Assembly (NCBI GenBank): GCA_037039925.1
Contig: JAXRKP010000168.1
Span: 338,501-402,500 of the forward strand
Direction: 5' to 3'
DNA: 64,000 nt
DNA from: Doris montereyensis
Lineage: Eukaryota; Mollusca; Gastropoda; Nudibranchia; Dorididae
The translations under genes were made by a program, and so were the position numbers. The notes under the pieces were generated by a model. That model worked only from the letters and a program-made list of their open reading frames with translations. It was not told where the DNA came from and searched no databases. Shown in pieces: positions 13,501 to 35,255 of the stretch (positions within the stretch are counted from its first letter, which is position 1; every line of letters starts with the position of its first letter).

Positions 13501-16500
13501 TATAGAGGATGTTTGTTCTTAGTCTATATCCTGACAAGAGTGACAGATGATGATGATAAAGGCTACCCTTAGTTTTTAGTTTCCTTAATCTGGATTCAAT
13601 TTATCAGAAAACACAAAATTCCACAAAGAGTAACAAATAAATCAAGAGAAAAGCTCAACAAGTATGCAGAAAAACTTAATCAGACTCGGCCTGTATAAAA
13701 TTATGAACATGGAAACATACAATGTAGATAGACATATATCAGTAGCAAAAAACCCCAAAGAATGTAAGTATTTGAAACCTAAAAAATGATAGCAATTTAA
13801 AACAATATCCTAAAGCAAAAGCTGAGCTTTTAAATGGCTAATTTTCTTTCTAATTTGTACCCACTGCCAAAAAATAATCAAAACACATACAATTGGAAAT
13901 CACCAAAGTATCCCAACATATTATGACCAGTATGCTTCAGACAAAAGCAAGATGTGAAACTCCACTAATAACAACAATAAATGATTTCTGCAATTCCCTT
14001 AATCCAGGGACCCAGCAGATATTATTCTCAAAAGTTTTGACAAAATAGACCACAGTAGATTACTAATGAAAGGAAATAACTCTGCTATTCAAAATTCTCT
14101 CCTGGAGAGGATAAAATCCTTTAAAAAAATTAAAAAAACAACACAAAAAATTAGAGCTGAACAGAATCTAACACAAAACCAGTACATTAAGGTATTCATA
14201 AAAAACCTGTCTCAATTTTCATATTCTGTTTTTATTAATATATAATATACATGTATATGAATGATATTGACCTAAATATGTGATCCTGTACAAAATTAAG
14301 ATGTTTTGACGATGATAGTCCCTTGTATTGAAAAAGATAACAGAGATGATTGTAAAGTATGACAAAATGACCTAAAGACAATGCAACAAGGGAAGAGAAA
14401 CTGGAACTTAGGCCAGACACTAAAGTATGCAAAAAATTAAAGTTTGTCAATTTAAATCAACTTATACAACATACATAAAATAAAACAAAAAAGCCAAACT
14501 AAAAATTGCTCCGAAGAACTTGTAGATGATAAATCACAATGGAAAGAACAACTTAGTAGGGCAATATACAAGAAAGCAATTAATGAATTGTTAGCATCCT
14601 TTAACAGACGGCTTTACAACTGCCATAAATTTAAGAAAAACGAACCCTTCAGGATTTAATAAAACCACTGCTTAGATTACGGTAACTGTGTATGAGATCC
14701 AACCCACAAGAGATACATTTATATATAAAAGAGTGCAACCTCTTTTGTAACTAATAATCAAACATACAAACACACACATACTTACAGCACACAAGGAAGT
14801 ATCAAAAACAACATGGAACAATGAGAATGGATACCGTTAGATGAGCATAAACCCAGGAAAAAAAGTAAGTATTTTCTTTAAAAGCTATTAACAGCAGCCT
14901 ATTTATATCCCCTTAGATCACCTTCAACCTAATGTGATGATTCAAGAACTAGGCGATCACAATCAAGCTGTCAAACATACAATATAATATCCTTCTCAAA
15001 CATCGATGGTGTTTTAAAAAAAGTCGCATGCACTCATTTTAACTCTTTATAGTAAGAATATAGATTGTAGAATAAACTACCAAAAGAAATCAAACTAAGA
15101 AGTAACAATGATTACTTCAATATAAATTGAAATGCTCCTCTGTAAAATCATCAATTCAAAATCGTGATAGTGACAGTAACATACTATTAATATTAAGCAT
15201 TCGGACACAAAGCCAAACCAGATTGCGTCGGCAAGAATAAGACAAATTGAATGAATAAAAACAGACATAATCCATGGAGGGGGAATAGAATGGGATTATT
15301 CAAAAGAATGCTGTACATTTCATCAAGCGATCAGTAGCACAATATTGTAATATTTGGAATGTTCAAGAATGGTGACTTGTTAAAATAAAAAGACATTGAG
15401 AACTCACTTCAAGGCTGTGTCAAGATTGACCTATCTGTTCCATGCGATGACCCTGATCTAAAATTAGTTACAGTAAGACACGCTCTCATTGGTCGACACG
15501 GCTAAATAGGTCAAGCTGACCTTAGGCTCCATATAACCACTAAAAATGAATTAGTTGATGACCTCGGGTTATCGCATTGTCAAAGTGACCAGAGTTTGTT
15601 CGAAAACGACGTAACCGTTGGCACAACAGACTACAAATTCATTCCCATTGTAATGTCACTGTCATTGATATGTAAGATAAAACTGCGCACACTAATGTAG
15701 GCTCATGTTAGAGTGTAGATATATATCATACCGTAGATCATAATAATATCTACACCATTACGGAGTTGGTTTACAATGCTGAAATAGTCACTTGGGTTTT
15801 CTTCTCGCGATCTCGGCTGTAGATCTAGATCTATACTGATCTAGAGCAACGCTTTGAGAAAAAGAAAAGAAAACTCAAGACCCCGCGCCGCATGCATTTC
15901 CGTTGTGGTCTTAAACGATCTTTGGTCTTAAATAACCTACGCATCGGAAACCTGGCTCTACATCGAAAAAAAAGAGAAATATTGTTAGGAGTTTAGAAGT
16001 AGTGAATTCTGGTGAGGTTAAAAGTTCAAAAGTATAATAGGTACTTTGAAGTAGAATCTACATTGACGTCTGTCTTAGACTTAAAAAATCAATATTAAAT
16101 TAGATATCTTAGCGATTCTACACCAAGATATAAATCTAGAATTTAGATATTAGATCTAGAATCTAGATATAATCTATATATTCTAATAAGAAAGAAAATA
16201 TACATAGAATGTAGATTTGATCTGGAATTAGAATTAGAAATGCAGTAGCCTATCAGTCAGAGATCAGGACATCATTGCATCAAACGTTCTAGATTATCTC
16301 TAGTCTAAATTTAGAAAAGATCCACAAATATTTTTTTTTAACGTTCATTAATTTCATTGAGCAAATTTCTTATTAAAGTTAGATCTAGAGCTAGCTCTAG
16401 ATCATAAATACTCACCTCGCTGAATATATCTGAAAGCATTTCTTCAAGGTATAGTATACAGGCTAGAATTTAGGCTATTGAAGGTTAGCGTAATGATATT

Positions 16501-17091
16501 CTTGGCCTTTCCCGCGCGCGTTCCGACATCGGCAACGAACACACATACACAGTGACTGAATGACCCACTTCCCTCCTATGACCTCATAACAACCGCAATA
16601 TTCCTGAGCCAACGTCGTCGCCCTCAGAAGTCACTCGAAGTATATTTATAATTACTGTCTGAATGATGACCGTTGCACGGAAAACGAATGAAATTTAAAG
16701 GCTTGTATTACTAACACAAAACACGTGTTCTAAACCTTTTTCAGAGTACAGAAATGCATTTGAAAAACACTGACCCAATTTTTGAACAAAGCGAAATGTG
16801 GCAAAGCCGACGATCTTCTAGTCTAGTTGTGGGAGATTCTATGTCAAATAAAATACACTGTCCCGCTTATCAAAGTCAATAAAATGACACCAAAGAGTTC
16901 TAAAATTTAACATAAGGTCCAAAAAGTCCATTTAATTTGTGAACATACATCCTACAACCATCAAAACAACTGTACTCACCATTCAAGTCAGAAGTTCGTA
17001 TATCACCCGTAGGTGACCGACTTTCTTCCATCTCCATACATGATATGACCCACTTCTTGCCTTGACCTGTGCGAGGCCTGTTTCCCGTCAT
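10591..17091 (-). CDS. Unidentified Ser/Pro-rich protein, three candidate exons
   Basis: Exon a 16980-17091 starts at an ATG (MTGNRPRTGQGKKWV...) and ends AATG|GTGAGT. Exon b 10813-11254 follows a CTCTACAG acceptor, joins exon a in phase (codon GCA) and ends GGGG|GTAAGC. Exon c 10591-10697 follows GTGCCAG and ends CAGA|GTGAGT. All three are markedly more GC-rich than the surrounding DNA. The peptide runs ...SDLNAWSKEALNEGMDRV, then SSSNGEVQNPNSPGLRQQ, GGSSSPPPSAYQQRDGRR, DEPQQIRLRDDDDYG and GSMRSPNQ. It is hydrophilic, disordered and rich in Ser, Pro, Arg and Gln, with no signal peptide or membrane span. Two single-base shifts are needed: one base missing between about 11040 and 11110, and one extra C in the C4 run of exon c (G4 at 10685-10688 on the + strand). 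I do not recognise the family. Downstream exons may lie towards 1-1000 or outside the window. Confidence 0.45.
11255..12885. other. Intronic DNA of the unidentified minus-strand gene
   Basis: AT-rich, with a short (CA)n near 11718-11733. No exon or classified repeat was found. Confidence 0.4.
12886..13575. repeat. GC-richer unclassified segment, probably repeat-derived
   Basis: About 690 bases clearly richer in G and C than the flanks, containing ACCTGCCTGCAGGCAG, a palindrome with PstI-type core, and several short open frames in three phases on the plus strand, none with splice signals that convince. It directly precedes the decayed LINE and may be part of the same insertion. No second copy in the window. 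Confidence 0.3.
13900..14790 (+). mobile_element. Decayed non-LTR retrotransposon (reverse transcriptase remnant)
   Basis: Scattered peptides across frames match the order of a CR1/jockey-type reverse transcriptase: SFDKIDHSRLLMK near 14033-14071 (usual SKAFDxVDHxxLL), RCFDDDSPLY at 14299-14328 (usual FADD core), VDDKSQWKEQL near 14522, and KPLLRLR...WDPTHK-like near 14655-14710. Stops and frameshifts are frequent, so it is an old dead copy. It may extend from about 13.6 to 15.2 kb. Confidence 0.55.
15290..16979. other. AGATCT/TCTAGA-rich intronic DNA
   Basis: No exon recognised. Unusually many overlapping TAGATCTAGA-type words, especially 15820-16400. A small GC-rich patch (CCCGCGCGCGTTCCGAC) lies near 16510. 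Confidence 0.4.
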
Positions 17092-18716
17092 GCAGCTGAC
17101 AAAATGGGGGAATAACACAGCGATAGACACGCCCACTTCCGTGTACGAACTTCCCTGAAGTGACAAGGCCGAGCCGAGGTTTCTCGACTCAACATTTTTT
17201 TTAAAATCGTCAGAAAAAGAATAATGGTAATGGCTATCAACATAGGGGTTTTTTTCTCCATTTTTAGTAGATGTTGTAAATGGCTTGTATATTGAAAGTC
17301 ATCGCCCTGGACATGCATGAATGGAATAGTATAGATCTTGATCTTGATGTGGATCTGATGCATCTAGCGCCAGAATCTAGATCTAGGCCTAGTCTTTTAC
17401 CAGTTTCGAGTTCCAACATGATGTAGATCTAGATCTAGATCTAATAATTAGGATCTATAAAATATTGTATCATGTCTTTTTAGATAATACCCATGCTATT
17501 CATATTTTTTTACATAGAGGATCTAGATCTAGATCTACAATTCGATACGTTTTTTAATTGGGAGTAGGACTAGTAGGAAGATCAAAACAAAACATCAACA
17601 GTTGAGTTACTTACTATAAGTTAGGCCTAATTGACAGTGTAGAATAACGTATGAATGAACAGTTCTAATGTAGATCTAGTAAGACAAGCTATCATTTGAG
17701 AGGTTCTGTAGTCGGGCACAGGGGCGCTAGGGCTAGGAAACGATGGGGTGGATTCAGGGATTTCGATTCATTTTAGGAAAGGGTGAATTGATGTCCTGTT
17801 CGACCCGTAAGTCAACACAACTAAAAGAAAGGGGCCTGGTGGTTTTTAATTTTTTGTGCCAAATAGGTTTAACAGATGTAGATCTAGATCTATATCTAAT
17901 AATTTTATTGAGTATCATTAATGTATCTAGATCTATCTTATCGACAGTGAAAGTTGCAAACCGTCTAAGTCCAAGTTTTGATGTTTTGAGGAAGTCAAAA
18001 AAGATGCCGCGCATTTTATTCTATTTTCATAGACATACAGTGCGCAAGTGTAAAATGCTAGACCCAATACTGACAATAGGGATACAATGATTGCTCCTCT
18101 ATGGTTATATATGGATTTCTATTATTGGTTCTTGTGCCACGGAATCCTAATTAGATGAAGCATAGCCGGACTTCCTATATTATTAAACAAGTGGAAAAAA
18201 AGTGTTACTTATAATTTAGTCTCACATGGTGACATTCACTGTTGTTTTGACTTTTATTTAGTGTGTGTTTTGTTTTACTTTTCCTGCCTTCAATTCACCC
18301 TGATATTAGATCTAGATAAAAGGAATGAGATTTTTGTTGAATAACGTTTCAATCAATGTATTTTTTCCATAATGTAGATAGAATCTAAATCTAGAACTAT
18401 GTGAATCTGAAACTGGGTCTTTTTGTCAGTCATGATTATGATTTGAATAGTATAGAGCAATGGACGTGGCACTGCATAGAGGCTTAAGAGATACTGTTTT
18501 TGATCTCATTACAAAAATAATAACTTTTGAGGTTAAAATAGTCACAAATGGGCTTGAAATTTTTTAAAAGATTGCCTACAGTGCATGTATACATTTTGTA
18601 ACTATAAAACATGTAAATGCAATTTTACTACCTCAATCTAGATCTGTAGACTTCGTCTAAAATATAGGTATTGGATAGCGCATTGGGTTGTTTTTTTTAT
18701 AATAAGATTTCTAGTA
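17092..18716. other. Upstream DNA of the unidentified gene, AGATCT-rich
   Basis: Runs of (GATCTA)n at about 17424-17443, 17520-17538 and 17877-17892. No coding exon supported on either strand. Confidence 0.4.
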
Positions 18717-19253
18717 CAGTAGTCTCCGCCAAAATGCATGGTCTACGGGTCACAAAAAAATTATGCATTTTGGCGAAGGTGCATTCTGACAAAGTCAAGG
18801 ACCACAACCCACTACATGTTTTTACATTGCCATTCTTGGTTGGACATACACTCTTTCATGTTGTTAGATGTTTGTCATCGTTTGGTTTTTGTTTGTTGTT
18901 ACTTGGTTTGACGATAAGACCCAATATAGGCCTAACCTCTTCTCATAGATTGTTTACTCTTCTCTCACTCAAGACTGCAAGAAGGGATGAGATGGTGGAG
19001 ACATTCGGCACATTGGAATATTTTTTTATTTGTTGACACACATATCATACAGAGTATGATCTCCATGGGTAAAAGTGACATAAGATTTTTTTTCACCATG
19101 ATCAAAGAGAGAGCCGATCAGAGTGTCTGTCTAGCAGACCATCATTGGAGGTTGAGTCGGGTAGGGAACGGGCAGATAAGGGTGCGAAGAGCCGAGACAT
19201 ATATGCACATAGTTAACACAGATCTAGATGTCACACACACACGCTGACAGATT
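18717..19253 (+). mobile_element. Repeat family E, copy 1 (CAGT start, conserved ORF)
   Basis: Starts TA|CAGTAGTCTCCGCCAAAATGC and shares several hundred bases with the reverse complement of 28292-28698. Both copies are open in the same frame over about 100 codons; the shared peptide includes HVFTLPFLVGHTLF and LLSLKTARRDEMVET here. The right end is not clearly defined. The CAGT start with a 5' TA suggests a pogo/mariner-type element, but no matching inverted end was found. Confidence 0.5.
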
Positions 19254-19440
19254 TTGTTACTGGGACAAGCCAAAATGACGTTATCAAGTTTATTTTTCAC
19301 ATGAATCGACTCTTCAAATGCAACAAATTGAAGACGTACTTACATATAAACATGTTGCATTTTGATGAAGCCAACGCCATTGTTGAATTTTGAGGTGGTA
19401 ATTAGCGTTGTAAAAATTATTATTATTATTATTATTACTA

Positions 19441-20180
19441 CAGTAGTGACCGCCTAAATGCCAGCAATCTCGGTGAATCCAAATTTTTTTCTATATAAAT
19501 TGCCCTTCTAAATGCCCATTTCAAGACCAAGATTTTTGCCTAAATGCCTGGTCTCACGGCAACTGTTGGTATCAATTTCTCCAAATTATGATAAAATACA
19601 TCTGTAATTGATTTAAAAATATTCCTTTTTATCATACATCACTAATATGGCTTATGCCCATCGACAACGTGCCATGCATTGCAACCATATTTCACACTAT
19701 CCATTGTAATGTAATAAAAGATGACCAGTTTTTCTTTTTAACTCCACCCACTGTACATCACAGCCTTTGTTCCATTGGATCACTGGTTTGTCACTGGGCA
19801 ATTAGAATTGAAGTTTTTCGGACTCCGCCCACTGCTCTTTCTTGATGCCGTAAGTTGCATGCAATCACAGGGACAAGGTGTGAACAGTTTTTTTATTCTC
19901 CTGTCTCGCATTGGCTGTATCCATTATGTTTTCGGGTTTTCGTGGCAAGCAATGGTCAACCCGCCTGCACGCTCAACACATCGGTGTTAAATTGTTTCCA
20001 AGTATTTTCATAAATTTTGAAATTCTGCACCATACTCCATGAACTCCCTTAGTGATCAGCCCCCCCCCCCCCCCCCCCAACCAAAAATTGTTGTCCCTGA
20101 TCTTTCGCCTAAATACCCGTTTTGCCTAAATGCCCGTTTTTCTGCTTCCCAAGCACTGGGCATTTAGGCGGTCACTACTG
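19441..20180. mobile_element. CAGT-ended, TA-flanked MITE (pogo/Tigger-like), copy 1
   Basis: Ends are perfect inverted repeats of about 20 bases: CAGTAGTGACCGCCTAAATG at the left and its reverse complement at 20161-20180, flanked by TA on both sides (19439-19440, 20181-20182). CAGT termini with a TA target site fit the pogo/Tigger branch of Tc1/mariner. Inside are several repeats of the GCCTAAATGCCC unit and a C-run near 20060-20077. No transposase frame is present. A second copy is at 45414-46541. Confidence 0.75.
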
Positions 20181-20373
20181 TATTTTTTATTGTTACTATT
20201 ATATGATTACCATTATTATTATATTATTATTAAGTAGTTATTATAGAATTGTATTAAACTCAACTGTTATACATTACTTACCCAACTATGTAAAGTATTA
20301 GACCAAAGGATACAGTAGACAAATCTTATTTCAATTTCTTCTGCTGAACATGCACTATTTTATTTTATTTCAG

Positions 20374-20429
20374 AAAGAAGAACAGCCTGAAATGTGAAAA
20401 TTGATGTTGTCATCCATTTTGTAACTCAG
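20374..20429 (+). other. Possible 5' untranslated exon of FERRY3
   Basis: The FERRY3 start codon lies 26 bases after a splice acceptor (ending 22270), so at least one leader exon must lie upstream. The segment here is bounded by TTTATTTCAG and by ACTCAG|GTAACT and would splice directly to 22271. This is only a splice-site argument; many such pairs occur by chance. Confidence 0.2.
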
Positions 20430-22270
20430 GTAACTCAGGAGCTTCAGGGCTGTCTCTTTATTATTATTATTGTTTTTACTAAAGTAAAGTAAATATTTTT
20501 ATCTTTAATTATGACACCATCTTCTCATCTCAACCAGAAGGAAAGTGTCAAAATATAGCTTTGGGAGATTTAAAAAATCAGGATGGTAGGCAGACCGGGT
20601 AGTAAGTAAACTTCAAACATTAACGCACAAAGAAAGGTGACAATGCTTAAATTTAACTCTTACCCAACCTGTCAATCATGCAATAAATGTCTATCCAAGG
20701 ACAGCCCAGTCATGCAGGGAATGGAACTTTATATAGCCAATGGCCATCCCTTCCTACGTGACAAGTGCACAACAAATCAATGAACGTTTCCTCACTTATG
20801 TACGCCACATTGGTTGGGGACGCATCTTTGATTTGATTAACCTCAATTGTGTATGTAACATACATTAAGAGATGAGGAATTTAGACCATTGTTCATGTTG
20901 CCTACACAAAACATTGTGTGTATCATGACGCCGCACTGTCTGACAGAGAGGGTATGATCTGCGTTAGACGCTGACCATTATTTGCTAGGCCTAGGTGGAT
21001 GAAATTGGCTCCTTGCCATTTGGCATCACCTATTTATTACCCTTGGAAACATGGCTTGATCATCTACACAGCTGGTTTAATTGAAATGCCTTCATATTTG
21101 AAATCTATGAAAAGGACATTTGTCTAGACAACTTTGAAAAGTTAGGTGTCTGTTACAAATGGAAATGTTAGCAGGCCCGGGCTGGTTGTTAATGGGCTAA
21201 TTGATATCTTTTAAAAATCTATTTCTTGAAATAATGGGGTGGTAGGCAGACTCGGGTGTTAGGTGAATAGGCTCTTAGACAGCTACTACTGTATTGTCTA
21301 TAAGGTGAAGATGTTAGATTTATAGTACAGCCATGAGACCAAATCTTGTCATTTCACAAAGTTAATTTCTCTCAATTCTGTTTCTTAAGAAAACATTTTT
21401 TTTTTAGATACATGGACAATTTTCACATAATTTGATTGCTGTCTTGCACATATGTACCTCAGATATGTTTTTTCTTCTTCATAATAATGGGCTTACTCGA
21501 TTCTTGAATATTGCTGTCAGCATGCATGATTTTAAACTTAACAATGGTAGAAAGAGCGTCCTACTACCTTTCGGGTGGCCCGAGGTCGATTCCCAGTCTG
21601 GGCAAATTTTCCTGCCCTCCTGTCGACCCTGCAGCGAAATGGGTAGCTAGGTCTATTCAAACTCACCAAAAGTAATGCTGTATGCCTAGAAGAATCAGAA
21701 CTCTGCTTCTGATTACACTATGCTCAGCTCTGAGTATGGGACTGACTTTATTTTACTTTAGAGCATTTGCGCATTTGATTTGATTTTTGAAGTCTTCACT
21801 ACTACTGCTTAGTTTGATATATTATGTTGGCTGTTCTACAATCTTACTGTAGAAGGATGAAATTAGTGCACTTACTTTATAATAGAGGGCATCTTCTCCA
21901 CTGTAAGGAGGGATGACAATTTTCAGAGGGGTCCAGGTGGCGCGAACATGTGAAAAGAGGACTGAAATTGGTCATAAGAAGATGAACAAAATATGGCTAA
22001 AAAAAAAACCTGAATTGAATTTTTTGTCCCCCTGATTCAGTTAGCCCTAAACTGAGACATGTTCAAATAATTAATGTGTCATAGTTTTTACTGTGCTTGT
22101 TTTTTATCTTCTTCCTTAAGTATAACACTTTTTTGTTGTTGTCTTTTTACCTTTTTTATATTAACAGAAAGGGAAGACGGTACAACCTTAATTATTAATA
22201 TCTGATTTTTACAAACATATAACTGTGGTGTTTTTTTATTTGTCTCAATACATATTTTCCCCATCAACAG
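20430..22270. other. FERRY3 upstream/leader intron
   Basis: Holds the family D SINE-like sequence (21548-21772) and unclassified AT-rich DNA. No TATA-type promoter can be assigned. Confidence 0.4.
21548..21772 (+). mobile_element. tRNA-derived SINE-like sequence (family D)
   Basis: Contains AGAGCGTCCTACTACC, then a good B box (GAGGTCGATTCCC), a GC-rich body and an AT-rich end, ATTTTACTTTAG. A related tail-like fragment may lie near 25395-25500. Only one convincing copy is in the window, so the classification rests on the B box and context. Confidence 0.4.
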
Positions 22271-22296
22271 AAATTTGAGAGGAAAGAAACTACACC

Positions 22297-31714
<9,418 letters not shown>

Positions 31715-31873
31715 CAAGAAGATGTAAACTTCTTTTTTTTTTTGTGGTACTTTAATAACCTTTTACAGAAATCAACAGGCTAAATTAACTAAGTATCCAA
31801 GCAGTGGACATGTCTTTTTCGCACATAGATCTTTCTTAAAATTTGTTTGTCTACAAAGGACACAATGTTTTAA

Positions 31874-34090
31874 CCCTTTTTCGGCGGGTTCCGTATATTT
31901 GCCTGCCGCTGGTCACTCTAAGCACACCTATGCTAACGATGGGTCCCGTACATTTGCTACACTCTCGGCCTGCCATGGAGACAAAGTGTTAGTGATGGGT
32001 CCCATATTACCGCACTGCAGTGCACTCAAGGATGGCTTTGGGAATGCCTCTATTTTGACCAATTACGCTGATCAACCCACGCCACACCAAATCGAGAAAG
32101 TCTTTTTTTGTAAAGGGGTGAAAGTGATAGTTTATTTCGGAGTCTAACACACACTCGATTTATTTCTTATAAAGAGATACAAAAACACACAGAAGCTCTA
32201 TCTCTAATGCAGGCTGTGGACCCTCTGCAAATTGGACAAAACCAAAGACTTTTATGTTCGTATGACCGACGCAACTTCTGGACAAATGTCAATTACTTTA
32301 GTAACAAGCTCCACCCACATGTAAGAAATAGTGATTGATACAAATAAAAGATATCAGTGGCCAATCACATTGCACACCTATGGTCTGCCTGAATGGAGGA
32401 CGTGACCTTCAGTCAATAGAAAGAAACCATGTTCAGGGTTGACCAATCAGGGGGAGCAATGTTGATATTGTCAAACGTCACATAATTCAAAATATATCTC
32501 CACCTCTTTTTCACATAAGAATGAAGAGATTGGAGTGTTGAAAGTACAAAGTACAAGGGAAAGTTCAAGCTTTCATCTGAGTTCAGCGACCAGCAACAAA
32601 AGGACTTTGTGATCTCTCAACTCAAACAGATCATTTCACATGGTCATGATGACATATGGTATCTGGACAAGAGCAAGGGCGGCTATTTGAAGTGTATAGA
32701 CATTAGAAACTACAAGGCTGTCTTCCTACTGTATAGAAAGGACTAAGGAGGGAGGTTTACATCCAGAAGTGGGGGAAGATGTGAAAAACCACTGGATTGC
32801 ATAAGGGATGGGGGCTGTTTGTGAGGAGGATTTCTATTGAACTGTAGGAAGGGAACAGCCAAGAATACAGAACGATGACGACTCATACTCATATCATTGT
32901 AAAGGAGAAGAGAGGGTGATACTAGTGATAGACATAGGGTAGGGACGGAGTTTTCAAAAGCATGAGAAGCATGTTGCTGAGGTAAGGTGTTAAGTCTGGG
33001 GTAGAGCCAGTGGCCACAGCTGGGGAGGCACACACTTGTGAAAGCAATAAAACGGGGGCCTGTTTCTTTCATCATGAGAATATGTTATCTATGCACACTG
33101 GACTGGGCCATGGGATTAGCGAAAGGGGGTTGGACATTTCCCGAAGTATTATTAATACTAATACTATTAGTATTATTGTTCTATCATTCTATTTAGATGT
33201 GAGGATGAAAATGATTCCTTTAGACTTAAGAAATAAAAATAAATGTTGTTCATTGAAACTCTACTAGACAAAATTCGACACAGCCAGCCATACTATTTTT
33301 GAACGATTGGAGTGAAGCCTGACCATGCAGCCACGTGGTCCCCTCCCTCTGTGTATGTTTCCTCATTTCTCTCTCACTCGCTCTCTCTATCTATCCGCTG
33401 ACTCTCTCTTAGTCTTTCTCTCTCTCTCTCACAACACTCTCATTTTCTCCCTCCTTTCTATCCGTCTTTCTTTATCTTCCTTGTTCTCTTTATGTCTCCT
33501 TTCCTCTTTCTCTCTCCCTTTCTATCCCCCCTCCTTTCTCTCCATCTCTCTTTTATGGCAGTTGTATTTCGTTTTCTTCTTTCTTTTTGTCTTTTCCTTT
33601 TGTAATTGTATATTGTTATAAGGCTTGCTCTGTTGATGGAAATTGCATGATGGGTCGTTGCACCATTGCTCTATTAGTTTCGTTCAGCATTGTTTAATGT
33701 TTATTTGTTTCTGTCTCCTTGTTGCTTATGAAGGTTGGGCACACTGAAGATTTCTCAGTCCTGACCCGTTTTCTATCTATTAGTATTAGACTTCATATTC
33801 CTCTTCATCAGTAATGGGCCAACTGCAGTATTATTCCATATTATGTTCAATAAAAGAAGGCTGTAATAGATGTTATTGTTAGTAAATAACAAAATGAATT
33901 ACCCGCTACGTCACCGAACTAAACAGAGATAAAAAACAAGCACAGTTATCACGGGTACGAAGGTGTCAAATGCGGCAGCCTCGTCAGCGGGCTGAGAAAA
34001 CTATCAGTGCCACGTGCGGAAGCCTCGTACACAGCGGAACGAGGTTATCGATCAATATTGAGGTCAGCCGGCAGGTCAGCCTTAAAAGGG
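31874..34090. mobile_element. piggyBac-like element, non-autonomous, 2.2 kb
   Basis: Flanked on both sides by TTAA (31870-31873 and 34091-34094), the piggyBac target site. The termini are inverted: CCCTTTTTCGGCGGG at the left, and the right end read in reverse is CCCTTTTAAGGCTGACC. CCC(T)n ends with TTAA duplication are the mark of the superfamily. Sub-terminal stretches at both ends are GC-richer and share CTGCCG-type motifs. No transposase frame is left; an orphan 73-codon frame lies at 32525-32746. It sits 156 bases after the FERRY3 stop codon, so it may lie in the 3' UTR and supply polyadenylation signals (AATAAA near 32345 and 33850). Confidence 0.65.
32525..32746 (+). pseudogene. Orphan open frame inside a piggyBac-like element (captured exon or transposase remnant)
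   Basis: Seventy-three codons with no internal stop and no ATG, from just after a TGA at 32522 to a TAA at 32744-32746. The peptide is well-mixed and gene-like, for example DWSVESTKYKGKFKLSS, then DDIWYLDKSKGGYLKCIDIR and YKAVFLLYRKD at the end. AG acceptor-like sites lie just upstream (CACATAAG, GAAGAG), so it resembles a 3'-terminal exon. It lies inside the TTAA-flanked element 31874-34090 and has no neighbouring exons that I could find. The family is not recognised. Confidence 0.35.
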
Positions 34091-34094
34091 TTAA

Positions 34095-35255
34095 TAATAT
34101 TTCTCTTCAATCGAGGACATGGAAACCATTCAGTCTGAATCTTTGTGTCGGTAAAGTAGAAGTTAATGTTGAAAACAGTTTTAAGTTTTTTGTATTACAT
34201 AATAACTAGTCATGAGTATGTTGTATTGTATTATTGAATTATTCACTTATATACACAATGTGAATAAAAACTCAAAGCAATATTTCACCCTAAGAAATGC
34301 CTCCTACAAATCTGTATGTTAAGCTCAACAATCATGTGAAAGTGAGATGTCGGATGGTATGTCTGTTTCTGAAAATGTTTTGATACTTTCAATAATAGAA
34401 GTATACATGTATAAGAAAGCTGTTTATTTTAATTTGATAAAACAACATAAATGAAAGAAGAAACAAGAAAATGGAATAAATTGCTCCCATATATTTAATT
34501 TCTGATCTATGTGCAGACTGGGGTGGTGAGATTAAATGAGAGGAAATCCAAACACATTTACATTCATGTGCTAGGCACAAAAATACATATAAACAAAGCC
34601 AAAATGAAATCTACAAATAGATGACACATTTACATTTATCTGGAATGTTTCTGTTCATAAGACTGAACACAAATCCAATCTAACATTACATTTAAAATAG
34701 AAGACTCTACGGGATACTGAAAGACCAAGCTCATAAAACAAAAATATACGTAAATATATATTATATATATTCATATACACTTATATTTACAGTATGGCTA
34801 CACTATATCTCGGGTTTATATCATAGGATTTGTTAACTGAAAAATTAGAGTATTGCACGTTGAAATAAATAACAAAGTACATTATTTATAAATACATATT
34901 TGTGATGAATTATATTTGTAAAATTTTATGTTTTACATGACACATCACAAAGCAACCTTAATTTAGTCTGGTTTCCATCTCAGGAGAGTGAAACTAAGTG
35001 TGGTTGTACTGTTTATCTTTTCAATGTGAAGAAAAAACCATAGCAAGAGAGAAACGTTGCACAGGACTGAATTGAGACGCAAGACAAAATTGATGTAACG
35101 AAAATGGAATTTTTTTTTTTTTCTCATTTCTAATTCATTTACATGCCTCAACTTTTACTTAAACTTTTAATGAAACAAATCATTTCAAATATTTGACTGG
35201 AGGCAATGTGAAGTGGTGAAGAATAAAATCAGCTAAATTCTGTCCTTGGGTAAAG
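34095..35255. other. No gene seen
   Basis: AT-rich DNA between the piggyBac-like element and a family B SINE, with several AATAAA and TTTATT words but no coding frame. Confidence 0.5.

Noticed and set aside
16510..16560. GC-rich patch as a possible CpG promoter
   Set aside because: Too short to support a promoter call and not next to a verified first exon.
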